Assembly: GCA_903905585.1 (NCBI GenBank)
Contig: CAIVHB010000059.1
Span: 94,902-158,901 of the forward strand
Direction: 5' to 3'
DNA length: 64,000 nucleotides
Origin: an uncultured Ferrovum sp.
Lineage (GTDB): Bacteria > Pseudomonadota > Gammaproteobacteria > Burkholderiales > Ferrovaceae
Below are positions 53,800 through 63,980 of the stretch, one piece after another. The position numbers were made by a program, and so were the translations under genes. Under the pieces are notes generated by a model, which saw only the letters and a list, made by a program, of their open reading frames with translations, made no database searches and was not told the DNA's origin. The first letter of the stretch is position 1; each line of letters begins with the position of its first letter.

Positions 53800-55772
53800 A
53801 CATCTACCTCAACATCGTTGCCATGCTGTTCCATCCAGTCGCGACGACTTGAGGCTTCGCCTTTACCCATCAGTTTCGTAAATACCTGCCACGCTTCTGC
53901 GCGTTCTTCGTTTTCAACCTTAACCGGCAATACCCGGCGCGTTTCAGGATTCATAGTGGTATCCCACAGTTGCTCAGGATTCATTTCCCCCAATCCCTTA
54001 AAACGCCCCACTGAAACCGCACCGGGCTTCACGCCTTCTTTCTGCAATCGATCTTGAATAGCAATCAGCTCACCCTCATCCAAAGCATAAAACTTACGCG
54101 CAGGGCGTTTCCCTTGCGCCGAAACATCGATGCGGTACAGCGGCGGGCTTGCCACACAGATATTTCCATTTTCCACCAATCGTGGAAAATGAATGAAGAA
54201 TAAAGTCAGCAGTAGGACCTTGATATGACTGCCATCCACATCTGCATCGCTCATGATGATCACGCGACCATAGCGTAATCCGGTCAGATCGGGATTGTCG
54301 TCGCGGCCATGCGGGTCTACCCCTAAAGCCACGGCTATATCATGAATTTCGTTGTTGGCGAATAGGCGATCCCGATCCACTTCAAAGGTGTTGAGTACCT
54401 TCCCCCTCAAAGGCAAAATCGCTTGGGACTGCTTGTCGCGCGCGAGTTTGGCAGAACCACCTGCCGAGTCACCTTCCACCAGAAACAGTTCACGCCGCTG
54501 AATATCATCTGACTCACAGTCTGTGAGCTTACCGGGCAACACCGCCACTCCACTGCCTTTACGCTTCTCAATTTTTTGCCCGGATTTCATGCGTGCCATG
54601 GCCTGGCGAATGGCGAGCTCAGCAATTTTTTTACCATGATCGACATGCTGATTCAGCCAAACTTCAAAAGGATCACGGATCACACCACTCACCAATTTCA
54701 AGGCATCGCGGCTCGTGAGTTTTTCTTTGGTTTGCCCTTGAAATTGGGGGTCAAGAATGCGCGTAGACAGCACATAGTGCAGGCGTGCCGCCACATCTTC
54801 AGCTTGCAAGCGAACGCCACGAGGTAACAAACCGTGATGCTCCACAAAAGTTTTGATCGCTTCAAAAATACCGCTACGAAGACCCGCTTCGTGGGTGCCC
54901 CCGGCTGCGGTGGGAATCAAGTTCACATAACTTTCCCCCCCACCACTGCCTTCTTCATACCAGCAGACCGCCCAGGCTGCGCCCTCTCCTTCGGCAAAAC
55001 TATCCCCATCTGCCGGCTTGGCATGGAAGCGTTCTGAGGTAAAGATGGGTACAGCAGGTTCTGCGCCCTGCGCAAGTTCTTCTAAGTACTGCGCTAAGCC
55101 ACCGGGGTACGTCCAGGTCTGGGATTGCAATGTGCCCGATTTTTCAAGATGAAGCGTCACTTGGACACCCGGCAATAACACCGCTTTAGCACGCAAGGTG
55201 CGCTCTAGCTCCGGCAAAGAAACGCCAGGGCTATCAAAATATTTGGGATCAGGCCATGCGCGCACGCAGGTACCGCTTTGCTTTGCGGGCACGGAGCCGG
55301 TCACCGCTAAAGGTTCAATCACATCCCCCCCTGCAAACACAATTCGGTGGGCTTTGCCTTCGCGTTTGACATCCACTTCCAGTCGCAATGACAAGGCATT
55401 CGTGACCGATACACCAACACCATGCAAACCGCCTGAGAAGGCATAGGCACCGGCTCCAGACGTCTTATCAAACTTACCCCCCGCATGGAGCCGGGTAAAC
55501 ACCAGTTGAACAGTTGGCTCACCCTCTTCTGGATGCATTCCGACTGGAATACCGCGACCATCATCTTTGACGGTCACAGAGCCATCTGCGTGCAAAGTCA
55601 CCTCAATACTCTTGGCAAAGCCGGCAAGGGCCTCGTCTGCGCTGTTATCGATGACCTCTTGGATAATATGGGTGGGATCCGAAGTTCGGGTATACATACC
55701 CGGACGTTCCTTAACAGGCTCTAAACCTTTCAGTACACGGATGGAGGATTCTTGATAGGTATTCTTGGACAA
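53796..55772 (-). CDS. parE: DNA topoisomerase IV subunit B
   Basis: 658-aa ATPase subunit. Marks: [14 protein letters not shown] (ATP site), [28 protein letters not shown], and the toprim part [16 protein letters not shown] and [12 protein letters not shown]. The only start that fits is TTG at 55772 (MSKNTYQES), with GAAGGA about 9 nt upstream. It lies 99 nt downstream of aceE, behind a terminator. Confidence 0.94.
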   Translation of the reverse strand: MSKNTYQESSIRVLKGLEPVKERPGMYTRTSDPTHIIQEVIDNSADEALAGFAKSIEVTLHADGSVTVKDDGRGIPVGMHPEEGEPTVQLVFTRLHAGGKFDKTSGAGAYAFSGGLHGVGVSVTNALSLRLEVDVKREGKAHRIVFAGGDVIEPLAVTGSVPAKQSGTCVRAWPDPKYFDSPGVSLPELERTLRAKAVLLPGVQVTLHLEKSGTLQSQTWTYPGGLAQYLEELAQGAEPAVPIFTSERFHAKPADGDSFAEGEGAAWAVCWYEEGSGGGESYVNLIPTAAGGTHEAGLRSGIFEAIKTFVEHHGLLPRGVRLQAEDVAARLHYVLSTRILDPQFQGQTKEKLTSRDALKLVSGVIRDPFEVWLNQHVDHGKKIAELAIRQAMARMKSGQKIEKRKGSGVAVLPGKLTDCESDDIQRRELFLVEGDSAGGSAKLARDKQSQAILPLRGKVLNTFEVDRDRLFANNEIHDIAVALGVDPHGRDDNPDLTGLRYGRVIIMSDADVDGSHIKVLLLTLFFIHFPRLVENGNICVASPPLYRIDVSAQGKRPARKFYALDEGELIAIQDRLQKEGVKPGAVSVGRFKGLGEMNPEQLWDTTMNPETRRVLPVKVENEERAEAWQVFTKLMGKGEASSRRDWMEQHGNDVEVDV

Positions 55773-55793
55773 AAAGGGACGTCCTTCATAAGA

Positions 55794-55838
55794 TTAAAGC
55801 GGGCCGGCGGCGGCATTGTAAGCCACCTGCGGCCCGCT
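55794..55838 (-). terminator. Terminator after aceE
   Basis: Read leftward: AGCGGGCCG / CGGCCCGCT, a perfect 9-bp GC stem with a 23-nt partly paired loop, followed by TTTAATCTT. It lies between aceE and parE. Confidence 0.65.
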
Positions 55839-55871
55839 GGGACGGTTGAATCCGCTTATGCTCTATTTAAA

Positions 55872-58538
55872 TTAAGCATGCATAGGAGGAATCCTATGTG
55901 TATCAATGCCATAGCGCTTGATTGCTTCAGCCACTTTGGTGCGAGGAATTTCACCCAAGTCTGCCAAGGCCGATAAAGCGGCCACCGTAATATGCTGGCG
56001 ATCGACTTCAAAGAATCGGCGCAGTTTTTCTCGGGTATCCGAACGGCCAAAACCATCGGTTCCAAGAACATGGTAGTCCATCGGCACATAGGCACGAATC
56101 TGTTCAGCAAACAACCGAACATAGTCAGTGGCCGCAATCGCGGGACCTTTGCGATCCTTTAGGCACTGCACCACATGGCTGGTGCGAGGTGGATCGGTAG
56201 GATGAAGGCGATTCCAGCGCTCCACCAACTGCCCCTCGCGAGCCAATTCGGTAAAGGATGGGCAACTCCATAAATCCGCCTGCACACCCCACTCGGACTC
56301 TAATAACGCTGCAGCTTCAATGACTTCGCGGAAAATTGTGCCAGAACCCATTAACTGCACATGCGGTTTCTTCGCCGATTTCTTGCTTTCTTGGAAGAGA
56401 TACATGCCTTTCAAAATATCTGCTTCAGCGCCCTGAGGCATCTCAGGGTGCGCATAGTTTTCGTTCATCAAGGTGATGTAGTAATACACATCTTCTTGTT
56501 CTTGGAACATGCGACGTAAGCCATCTTGAATCACCACAGCCAGCTCATAGCCAAACGTGGGGTCATAGCTTACGCAGTTCGGTACCGCACCTGACCATAG
56601 ATGACTATGGCCATCTTCGTGCTGTAAACCTTCTCCGTTCAAAGTAGTGCGTCCTGCAGTTCCGCCCAGCAAGAATCCGCGTGAGCGCATATCCCCGGCG
56701 GCCCAGCATAAATCACCCGTGCGCTGGAAACCAAACATAGAATAAAAAATGTAAAAGGGAATGGTCTGCACGCCATGAGTAGAGTAACTCGTGGCGGCGG
56801 CGATCCAGTCGCACATCGCGCCCGCTTCGTTAATCCCTTCTTGCAGAATCTGACCGTGTTTATCTTCCCGATAGAACATCAGCTGATCTTGGTCTTCGGG
56901 CTCATACAACTGGCCCAGTTGATTCCAAATGCCTAACTGACGGAACAAACCTTCCATACCGAATGTGCGAGATTCATCTGGAACAATAGGGACAACATGT
57001 TTACCTAAGGTCTTGTCGCGCAATAGAATTTGCAGCAATTGTACAAAGGCCATGGTGGTTGAAATTTCACGACCTTCGGTGCTCTTTAGCAGACGATCAA
57101 ACGCTTCGAGCTTGGGAACGGCAAGGGGCTCCGCCTTTCCACGACGGGTAGGCAAGTAGCCACCCAATGCTTCGCGGCGCTCGCGCATGTAAGCCAATTC
57201 AGGCGAATCAGGCGGTAGGGGCAAGAAAGGCACCTCTTCCAACTGATCATCCGTGATAGGCAACTTGAAACGATCACGGAAGCGCTTGAGCGAGTCAACG
57301 GGCATTTTCTTTTGCTGATGCGAAATGTTCTGTGCTTCGCCAGCCGAACCCATGCCATAGCCCTTAATGGTCTTAGCCAAAATAACGGTTGGCTGACCTG
57401 TATGGTTCACAGCAGCTTGGTAAGCCGCAAATACTTTAAAAGGATCATGGCCGCCCCGATTGAGGGCCCAGATATCGTCATCCGTCCAATCTGCAACTAA
57501 CTCTTTGAGTTCGGGCGAATTGAAGAAGTGCTCTCGCACATAGGCCCCATTTTTTGATTTAAAGGTTTGGTACTGGCCATCCACGATTTCCATCATGCGT
57601 TTGGCCAACACCCCTTTTTTATCCCGCGCAAATAAGGTATCCCAATGGGTACCCCACAAGACTTTGATCACATTCCAACCTGAACCGCGGAACTCAGATT
57701 CCAGTTCTTGAATGATTTTTCCGTTGCCACGCACCGGGCCATCCAGACGCTGCAAATTGCAATTAATCACAAAAATCAGGTTGTCTAAATGTTCCCGGCC
57801 CGCCATGCCAATCGCCCCGAGTGACTCGGGTTCATCGGTCTCACCATCGCCCAAGAACGCCCAAACCTTGCGGCCTTCGGTTTTAGCCAAGCCTCTGTCT
57901 TCAATGTATTTCATGAAACGCGCTTGGTAAATCGCCATGATGGGGCCCAAGCCCATGGATACCGTGGGGAATTGCCAGAAATCGGGCATCAACCAAGGAT
58001 GGGGATAAGACGAAATACCTTTCCCATCCACTTCCTGACGGAAGTGATTCATTTGTTCTTCTGTTAAACGACCGAGTAGATAGGCGCGCGCATAAATACC
58101 GACTGCAGAATGCCCCTGGCAATACACCAGATCGCCGCCATGCTTCTCAGAGGGCGCATGCCAAAAATGGTTATACCCTACGTCATACAGGGTCGCCGCA
58201 GAAGCGTAGGAGGAAATGTGGCCTCCAACGTTGGTATCTTTGTTGGCGCGCAATACCATCGCGATGGCGTTCCAGCGGGTATAAGAACTCACCACCTGCT
58301 CATACGCCGGATTACCCGACATTTTTGCCTGCAATTCAACAGGAATCGTATTGACATAGGCAGTATTGGCTGAAAAAGGAAGCTCTGATCCACGGTTACG
58401 GGCCGCTTCAATCAGTTTCTCAATCAGTTGGCTAGCGCGGGCCGGGCCCTCCTGACGAATGACCCCTTCTAGGGCTTCAAGCCATTCGCGGGTTTCTTGC
58501 GCATCGGGGTCTGCGGGGAAGTCGGGTAGTGCCGACAT
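55872..58538 (-). CDS. aceE: Pyruvate dehydrogenase E1 component, homodimeric type
   Basis: 888-aa thiamine-diphosphate enzyme that decarboxylates pyruvate and passes acetyl groups to E2. TPP motif GDGETDEPESLGAIGMAGREH...NCNLQRLDGPV in the region about 228-268; HWDTLFARDKKG; transketolase-like middle domain; C-terminal DGFGRSDTREKLR. AAAAGGAG stands before the ATG. The E2 and E3 genes that usually follow are not here: after aceE come a terminator and parE. Confidence 0.95.
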   Translation of the reverse strand: MSALPDFPADPDAQETREWLEALEGVIRQEGPARASQLIEKLIEAARNRGSELPFSANTAYVNTIPVELQAKMSGNPAYEQVVSSYTRWNAIAMVLRANKDTNVGGHISSYASAATLYDVGYNHFWHAPSEKHGGDLVYCQGHSAVGIYARAYLLGRLTEEQMNHFRQEVDGKGISSYPHPWLMPDFWQFPTVSMGLGPIMAIYQARFMKYIEDRGLAKTEGRKVWAFLGDGETDEPESLGAIGMAGREHLDNLIFVINCNLQRLDGPVRGNGKIIQELESEFRGSGWNVIKVLWGTHWDTLFARDKKGVLAKRMMEIVDGQYQTFKSKNGAYVREHFFNSPELKELVADWTDDDIWALNRGGHDPFKVFAAYQAAVNHTGQPTVILAKTIKGYGMGSAGEAQNISHQQKKMPVDSLKRFRDRFKLPITDDQLEEVPFLPLPPDSPELAYMRERREALGGYLPTRRGKAEPLAVPKLEAFDRLLKSTEGREISTTMAFVQLLQILLRDKTLGKHVVPIVPDESRTFGMEGLFRQLGIWNQLGQLYEPEDQDQLMFYREDKHGQILQEGINEAGAMCDWIAAATSYSTHGVQTIPFYIFYSMFGFQRTGDLCWAAGDMRSRGFLLGGTAGRTTLNGEGLQHEDGHSHLWSGAVPNCVSYDPTFGYELAVVIQDGLRRMFQEQEDVYYYITLMNENYAHPEMPQGAEADILKGMYLFQESKKSAKKPHVQLMGSGTIFREVIEAAALLESEWGVQADLWSCPSFTELAREGQLVERWNRLHPTDPPRTSHVVQCLKDRKGPAIAATDYVRLFAEQIRAYVPMDYHVLGTDGFGRSDTREKLRRFFEVDRQHITVAALSALADLGEIPRTKVAEAIKRYGIDTHRIPPMHA

Positions 58539-58629
58539 AAAATTCTCCTTTTGGGCATTGAATTGTTGCGCCTAGGGGCCCTTGATGAAGACCCAGGCAC
58601 AGATGTCGGTAAGAATACCTGAGCAATCG

Positions 58630-58656
58630 AATAAACGGCCAGTCCTATCGTTTATT
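58630..58656. promoter_or_regulatory. Inverted repeat upstream of aceE
   Basis: AATAAACG / CGTTTATT, a perfect 8-bp repeat with an 11-nt centre, about 92-118 nt before the aceE start and after the end of the P-loop gene. It does not match the E. coli PdhR site. It may be an operator or, weakly, a terminator of the upstream gene. Confidence 0.35.
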
Positions 58657-58696
58657 TACTCGGGGTATTTTTCCCGTAGTGGATTGGCAACGGGGG

Positions 58697-60598
58697 CTAG
58701 GTGTGCGCCCAGTCCCATAAACCCAGGGATTGGATATCAGACTCGTTGAGAAGGCTACGTACATGAACCCGTTGCGACTCAGAGGGCGCGAGAGGGGATC
58801 TTTGCTGGGCTGTTTCCAAAGCGGCTTGTATCTGAGCCTCACCAAACATGGCATACACCACTGCACGATTCACTTCTAATGCAAGTTGCTGCTCTGCCAA
58901 TGCAACAGAAGGAAGGGTTAATGTGCCGTCTTTCCATTGCAACCAAGTGATCCCATTCGCCTGATCGGCAAAGTAAATCTGCGCAATTTCTCGGGCGCAT
59001 TGCGTCAATAAACCCATGCATTTATCCAAAGAAACCGCATCAGGATTGGGGTAGAGCTCTTCAGGGCTTCCCGCATGCACGTTAATCCGGCGAAAGCGTT
59101 CAATATTGACGAGGCCTTGCGCATCTAAAATGACCATACAGCCATTCAGACCAAAGGCCACGGTTTTGGGCGGCGTACCCAAAGGCTGCGTATTATCTAG
59201 AAATTCGTAGTGAACATGTTTGTCCTTGCGATTGGCCCATCGAAAGAACAAAAGCGGAATACCACCGTAGGCCTCTACGTTATGTCCCAGAATATCTTCC
59301 ACTGCTTTGAATCGTCCCACATCCAATCCGCGCTTCCATGCGCGCGCCACAATGGCCTCTGGCGGGGTGATCATGAAGAACATATAAACATCCTGACCAA
59401 AGCGGGTCAGCAAACTGGTGCCCGCTTCGGAAGAATCAGGGGCGAAACTATCGAATCTGAAACGGTCAATGAGTAGATGCGTCATCTCACCGCTTTCGGC
59501 TTTTTTGGCCATGAAGCGGTCTAATTTCAAATCGATGATTTGTACTTCATGGCCCGTACAAAAACCTGCGTATTTATGGTCTTTGCCCATCGAGGCGTAG
59601 TCCAACAAGCGCTTACGCCAAATATCGGGGCTGATCAACGCAAAGTCCTCCCAGCGGACGCCTAAGCGGTCCGCCAAACCCTGTTGCAAAGGCCGCATGG
59701 TGCTTTTACCCGAACCTGATGCGCCTTTGGTATTCATCACCATCGGTCGCGTCTGAATCGGTAAGCGGTGATAGCCTTCTTTGGCGCCACCAATCTCTAA
59801 AAGTGTCTTGATTTCAGGCCCTAAAATTCGTGGCGCCAATATTCGGATCGCCAACTCACGGGCAATCGAAATCACGACAGTTTGATCGCCCCACAAGCGA
59901 CCATGGCGATTATGAATACCAAACATCACGCGCCTTAAGGCCGATCGCGCTGTCATGACCTCGGGTTCGGCTTCTTGCTTGGTATGCGCCTCAAGTTCAG
60001 CCAAGACCGCCACATCACGATCCGATACTTCATCCAGCATGGCGCGAGAAGCCTGACTAGACGGGGCTGCCACATGATGGTCAGGATTGGGATTGAAGCC
60101 CAGTAGCTTGCTGATCTTCCCAAATAAGCTTGAGGGCTTTTCTGGTTCAGGGGTCTTTGAGGCTTGCGCTTGATGATGCAAAGAAGCCCACTCTGTTTCT
60201 AGTATGTGCTCTACCCTTTGCCTGAGCGCACTGACCAAGGCTTTCAATCTTGGCAATTCTGGGGCCACATAACCCTCCAGCAAGACATCGACCATGCCCC
60301 GAAAACTAATTCCCAAATCGGCCACTTTGGGGCCATCGGGCACGACCCAATCCGCCGTCACTTGCACGAGCACTTCATGCAGCGCCAGCCGTTCCGCATT
60401 TAAAACCGCCAGATCTTCAACCGGCAAACCACACAAATCTCGGAGTGCGGCCGCTTGGTCATAGGATCGTTCTGCATGTTCGGGCAGGAAAATCGTGCAG
60501 CGCCGCATGAGGCGTAAAGGCACACGATTTTCAATACCAGGATGCCAGGCATCTTCACCAGGCAACGGAGTGAGCGGATAAGAAAATTGGGCAGTCAT
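58697..60598 (-). CDS. P-loop kinase-like protein of unknown function
   Basis: 633-aa protein. An N-terminal helical part (about 1-230) has no recognised domain. A Walker A GASGSGKST is at 292-300, followed by SPDIWRKRLLDYASMG, a candidate Walker B-like LLIDRFRFDSF, a FFMITPPEAIVARAWKRGL segment and an ILDAQG strand; this order resembles zeta-toxin/polynucleotide-kinase type P-loop kinases. The remainder (about 450-633) is unassigned. It is divergent from cysD with 73 nt between, and upstream of aceE. No antitoxin-like gene lies beside it, so a toxin role is doubtful; phosphorylation of an unknown substrate is possible. Confidence 0.65.
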   Translation of the reverse strand: MTAQFSYPLTPLPGEDAWHPGIENRVPLRLMRRCTIFLPEHAERSYDQAAALRDLCGLPVEDLAVLNAERLALHEVLVQVTADWVVPDGPKVADLGISFRGMVDVLLEGYVAPELPRLKALVSALRQRVEHILETEWASLHHQAQASKTPEPEKPSSLFGKISKLLGFNPNPDHHVAAPSSQASRAMLDEVSDRDVAVLAELEAHTKQEAEPEVMTARSALRRVMFGIHNRHGRLWGDQTVVISIARELAIRILAPRILGPEIKTLLEIGGAKEGYHRLPIQTRPMVMNTKGASGSGKSTMRPLQQGLADRLGVRWEDFALISPDIWRKRLLDYASMGKDHKYAGFCTGHEVQIIDLKLDRFMAKKAESGEMTHLLIDRFRFDSFAPDSSEAGTSLLTRFGQDVYMFFMITPPEAIVARAWKRGLDVGRFKAVEDILGHNVEAYGGIPLLFFRWANRKDKHVHYEFLDNTQPLGTPPKTVAFGLNGCMVILDAQGLVNIERFRRINVHAGSPEELYPNPDAVSLDKCMGLLTQCAREIAQIYFADQANGITWLQWKDGTLTLPSVALAEQQLALEVNRAVVYAMFGEAQIQAALETAQQRSPLAPSESQRVHVRSLLNESDIQSLGLWDWAHT

Positions 60599-60671
60599 AA
60601 TTGGAACTATACCTGAGGGGCCTGTGTCAGGCTAAAATCGAGGATTACGCTGACGAATTGGTTAAAAATTG

Positions 60672-61646
60672 ATGTCTGAACACTCCTCGCCCAACCAACA
60701 GGCGACCTCCTCCGCACCTCGCGGCGCGCAGAGCGGCAATGAACGCGTGCTGCTCACCCACCTTCAGCGCCTAGAGGCGGAAAGCATGCATATCATGCGT
60801 GAAGTCGTGGCCGAGGCTGATCAGCCCGTGATGCTGTATTCCATCGGAAAAGATAGCGCTGTGATGCTGCATCTTGCCCGCAAAGCCTTCTTCCCTGCCC
60901 CACCTCCCTTTCCTTTGCTTCATGTGGATACCACCTGGAAGTTTAAAGAGATGTATGCCATGCGCGAACGAATGGCCCATGAACTGGGGATGGAGCTCTT
61001 GGTATACCACAACCCTGAAGCGGCCTCGCTGGGAATCAATCCCTTTACCCACGGAAGTGCGGTGCATACCGATATGTGGAAAACCCAGGGCTTAAAGCAA
61101 GCCCTCGATCAATACAGTTTTGATGCCGCTTTTGGTGGTGCGCGTCGTGACGAAGAAAAATCACGCTCCAAAGAACGCATCTTCTCTTTCCGCAGTGCCC
61201 AACATACTTGGGATCCTAAGAACCAGCGCCCTGAACTCTGGCGCTGCTATAACGCCCGCAAACACAAGGGTGAATCGATGCGTGTCTTCCCGCTTTCGAA
61301 CTGGACTGAACTGGATATCTGGCAGTACATCTACCTTGAGAATATTCCCATTGTGCCGCTGTACCTAGCCAAAGAGCGCCCAGTGGTGGAACGAGAGGGC
61401 ACATTAGTGATGGTCGACGATGAGCGCATGCCGCTCCATCCCGGCGAAACCCCGCAGATGCGCAAAGTTCGTTTTCGCACCTTGGGTTGCTACCCGCTCA
61501 CCGGAGCCATCGAATCGGACGCCGACACACTCCCCGCCATCATTCGCGAAATGTTATTGGCACGCAGCTCTGAACGCCAAGGCCGCTTGATCGATAAAGA
61601 CCAAGCCGCTTCAATGGAAAAGAAAAAGCAGGAAGGGTATTTCTAA
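60672..61646 (+). CDS. cysD: Sulfate adenylyltransferase subunit 2
   Basis: 324-aa PP-loop ATP sulfurylase subunit that makes APS from ATP and sulfate with CysN. Marks: [18 protein letters not shown] (PP-loop), [36 protein letters not shown], and the [15 protein letters not shown] [14 protein letters not shown]; ends EKKKQEGYF as in E. coli. The ATG at 60672 follows a TTG. It overlaps the next start by one base (TAATG). Confidence 0.95.
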   Translation: MSEHSSPNQQATSSAPRGAQSGNERVLLTHLQRLEAESMHIMREVVAEADQPVMLYSIGKDSAVMLHLARKAFFPAPPPFPLLHVDTTWKFKEMYAMRERMAHELGMELLVYHNPEAASLGINPFTHGSAVHTDMWKTQGLKQALDQYSFDAAFGGARRDEEKSRSKERIFSFRSAQHTWDPKNQRPELWRCYNARKHKGESMRVFPLSNWTELDIWQYIYLENIPIVPLYLAKERPVVEREGTLVMVDDERMPLHPGETPQMRKVRFRTLGCYPLTGAIESDADTLPAIIREMLLARSSERQGRLIDKDQAASMEKKKQEGYF

Positions 61647-63892
61647 TGGCGCACCAATCTGATTTGATCGCAGAAGACATCGAAGCCTATCTGAAGGCGC
61701 ACGAGCAAAAAAGTCTATTGCGTTTTATTACTTGCGGCAGTGTCGATGACGGCAAAAGTTCTTTAATCGGAAGACTTTTGTATGAATCACAAATGTTATT
61801 TGAAGATCAACTGGCTGCGCTAGAAAGCGACTCTAAAAAAGTGGGCACACGCGGCGAAGAACTGGATTATGCCCTCTTGCTGGATGGCTTAGCCGCTGAG
61901 CGCGAACAAGGCATCACGATTGATGTCGCTTACCGTTACTTCTCTACCGACCGCCGCAAATTCATTGTTGCTGATACGCCTGGGCACGAGCAGTACACGC
62001 GCAATATGGTCACCGGCGCTTCAACCGCAGACCTTGCCATCATCTTGATTGATGCCCGCAAAGGCATGCTCACCCAAACCCGTCGCCACAGTACCTTGGT
62101 CTCGTTAATTGGTATTCGCCATGTGGTCTTGGCCGTGAACAAAATGGATTTAGTGGAATACTCCGAATCACGCTTCAAAGATATCGAACAGGAATATCGC
62201 AACTTTGCCAAGCAACTGGGCATTCAAAATATTGTTGCGATTCCATTGTCTGCGGTGAAAGGCGATAACGTGATCCTGCCCATGGGTAATACCCCTTGGT
62301 ATGCCGGCCCGAGCTTGATGCCCCACTTAGAGACAGTCGAACTCGATTCCACTTCCGCACAGAACGGCCCTTTCAGGCTCCCCGTTCAGTGGGTAAACCG
62401 CCCTAACCTCGACTTCAGAGGCTTCACCGGAACCATCGTCAGCGGAGATATCCGTCCCGGTGAACGTATCAAGGTCATGCCCTCCGGCAAGACCTCCACC
62501 GTATCGCGTATTGTCACCTACTCTGGCGATTTGACTCGCGCTGTGGCCGAACAAGCCGTGACCTTAACGCTTGCTGATGAGATTGATATTTCTCGGGGGG
62601 ATCTGATTTGCCGCGAAGACGCACCCTCGCAAGTTGGTTCACAATTCAAGGCTACCTTGGTGTGGATGGACGATGAAGCGATGGCGCTGGATCGCTCTTA
62701 CTTCATGAAAATCGGAGCACGCACCGTAGCAATCCATATTCGCGCGCTGGACTACCGGCTCGATATCGATGCGCAACAAGAAGTTGCTGCAACGACCTTA
62801 GCTTTGAACGGCATTGGGCAAGTTGAGATAGAAGCCGATCGCCCTATACCATTTGATCCCTATGATCAAAACCGAGACACCGGTGGATTTATTCTCATCC
62901 ACCGCATCACCCACAGCACTATCGCTGCGGGCATGCTGCGTTCATCAATAGATTCAGCTGCTTCAAAAGGATCAAATTCCTTAGCGCATCAAGCTTGGAA
63001 TCTAGAGCGTGTTGTTTCCAAACTCAGAGCTTTACGAGATGCGTGGCGATCCCATCAACATCGCGATCGCGATGCGGGTGGTCGTGAGTTCCCCTCACTT
63101 GAAGTCTTGAAAGAAGTATTAAAAGGTCTGAGCGCCGCGCTGTTCCCTATGCGTTTAGGGCCAGCTACGCTGCGCAAAGAATCAGAAGATGTGTTTGTTC
63201 GCGATACCTTGGCTCAAGCGCTCACTCAGCTCAAAGATCAAATCCTACTGGAGCTAAATGGCCGCGCACGCCAACAAGAACCCATGACCGAACACGAAGC
63301 ACAAGAGCGCGCGGACATCATTGTAGGTGACTTTGCAGAGAAACTCCCTGAAGTGCGCCGCTTGCTCGATTTGGATGTAGAAGCCGCCTATCGCGGTGAC
63401 CCTGCAGCCTCTTCGGTAGATGAAATTTTGCTGTGCTATCCCGGCGTAGCCGCCATCATGCACTATCGCTTAGCGCATGCTTTGAGCATGGCGGGTTTAC
63501 CCTTGATCGCGCGCATCATCGCAGAAATCGCCCATTCCGAAACGGGTGTCGATATTCACCCCGCCGCCAAGATTGGCGAGAGCTTTTTTATCGATCACGG
63601 AACAGGGGTGGTCATTGGTGGTACCGCAACCATCGGCCGCAATGTGCGTATTTACCAGGCCGTTACCCTTGGTGCGAAGCGCCTCACCGCGGAAGATGGC
63701 GGGCTCATTGATCGTTCACAACCGCGCCATCCTCAGGTTGAGGATGATGTGATCATCTACGCCGGGGCCACCATTCTGGGTTTTGTCACGATAGGAAAAG
63801 GCTCAACCATTGGCGGCAATGTATGGCTCACGCATTCTGTTCCTGCCCACAGCCAAATCACCCAAGCGCAATCCCAAGCTACCCCCTGCTAG
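61646..63892 (+). CDS. cysN: Fusion of CysN (sulfate adenylyltransferase subunit 1) and serine acetyltransferase
   Basis: 748-aa two-enzyme protein. Residues 1 to about 432 are a complete CysN GTPase: GSVDDGKSSLIGRLL (P-loop 31-45), GITIDVAYRYF, DTPGHEQYTRNMVTGAS, NKMD (165-168), and the usual end HRITHSTIAAGML. Residues about 450-748 are a complete EpsC-type serine acetyltransferase: N-terminal helical part with AWRSHQHRDR, GREFPSLEVL, LFPMRLGP, then LDLDVEAAYRGDPAA, YRLAHAL, HSETGVDIHPAAKIGESFFIDHGTG (His630, Asp636, His651) and a hexapeptide-repeat left-handed helix. The frame is open across the junction and no in-frame start with a ribosome-binding site lies there. CysN is often fused to CysC, not to this enzyme. 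It would join sulfate activation to O-acetylserine supply. Confidence 0.92.
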   Translation: MAHQSDLIAEDIEAYLKAHEQKSLLRFITCGSVDDGKSSLIGRLLYESQMLFEDQLAALESDSKKVGTRGEELDYALLLDGLAAEREQGITIDVAYRYFSTDRRKFIVADTPGHEQYTRNMVTGASTADLAIILIDARKGMLTQTRRHSTLVSLIGIRHVVLAVNKMDLVEYSESRFKDIEQEYRNFAKQLGIQNIVAIPLSAVKGDNVILPMGNTPWYAGPSLMPHLETVELDSTSAQNGPFRLPVQWVNRPNLDFRGFTGTIVSGDIRPGERIKVMPSGKTSTVSRIVTYSGDLTRAVAEQAVTLTLADEIDISRGDLICREDAPSQVGSQFKATLVWMDDEAMALDRSYFMKIGARTVAIHIRALDYRLDIDAQQEVAATTLALNGIGQVEIEADRPIPFDPYDQNRDTGGFILIHRITHSTIAAGMLRSSIDSAASKGSNSLAHQAWNLERVVSKLRALRDAWRSHQHRDRDAGGREFPSLEVLKEVLKGLSAALFPMRLGPATLRKESEDVFVRDTLAQALTQLKDQILLELNGRARQQEPMTEHEAQERADIIVGDFAEKLPEVRRLLDLDVEAAYRGDPAASSVDEILLCYPGVAAIMHYRLAHALSMAGLPLIARIIAEIAHSETGVDIHPAAKIGESFFIDHGTGVVIGGTATIGRNVRIYQAVTLGAKRLTAEDGGLIDRSQPRHPQVEDDVIIYAGATILGFVTIGKGSTIGGNVWLTHSVPAHSQITQAQSQATPC

Positions 63893-63948
63893 AATAAAAG
63901 GGATCAATATGACTTTACATGATTTTTTGTTGCGTCATTGATTTACTG

Positions 63949-63980
63949 AAAGCCCTTCTAATTTTAGAAGGGCTTTTTTT
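63949..63980 (+). terminator. Intrinsic terminator of the cysD-cysN operon
   Basis: AAAGCCCTTCTA / TAGAAGGGCTTT, an approximately 12-bp stem with an ATTTT-type loop, followed by a run of T. Textbook intrinsic terminator about 60 nt after the stop codon. Confidence 0.93.

Noticed and set aside
58697..60598. Zeta-toxin of a toxin-antitoxin system
   Set aside because: The P-loop region is reminiscent, but the protein is much longer than zeta toxins and no antitoxin gene is adjacent.
62933..63110. Possible separate start for the serine acetyltransferase part
   Set aside because: The only in-frame ATG is Met430 in the last conserved CysN strand and has no Shine-Dalgarno; none follows until inside the enzyme domain.
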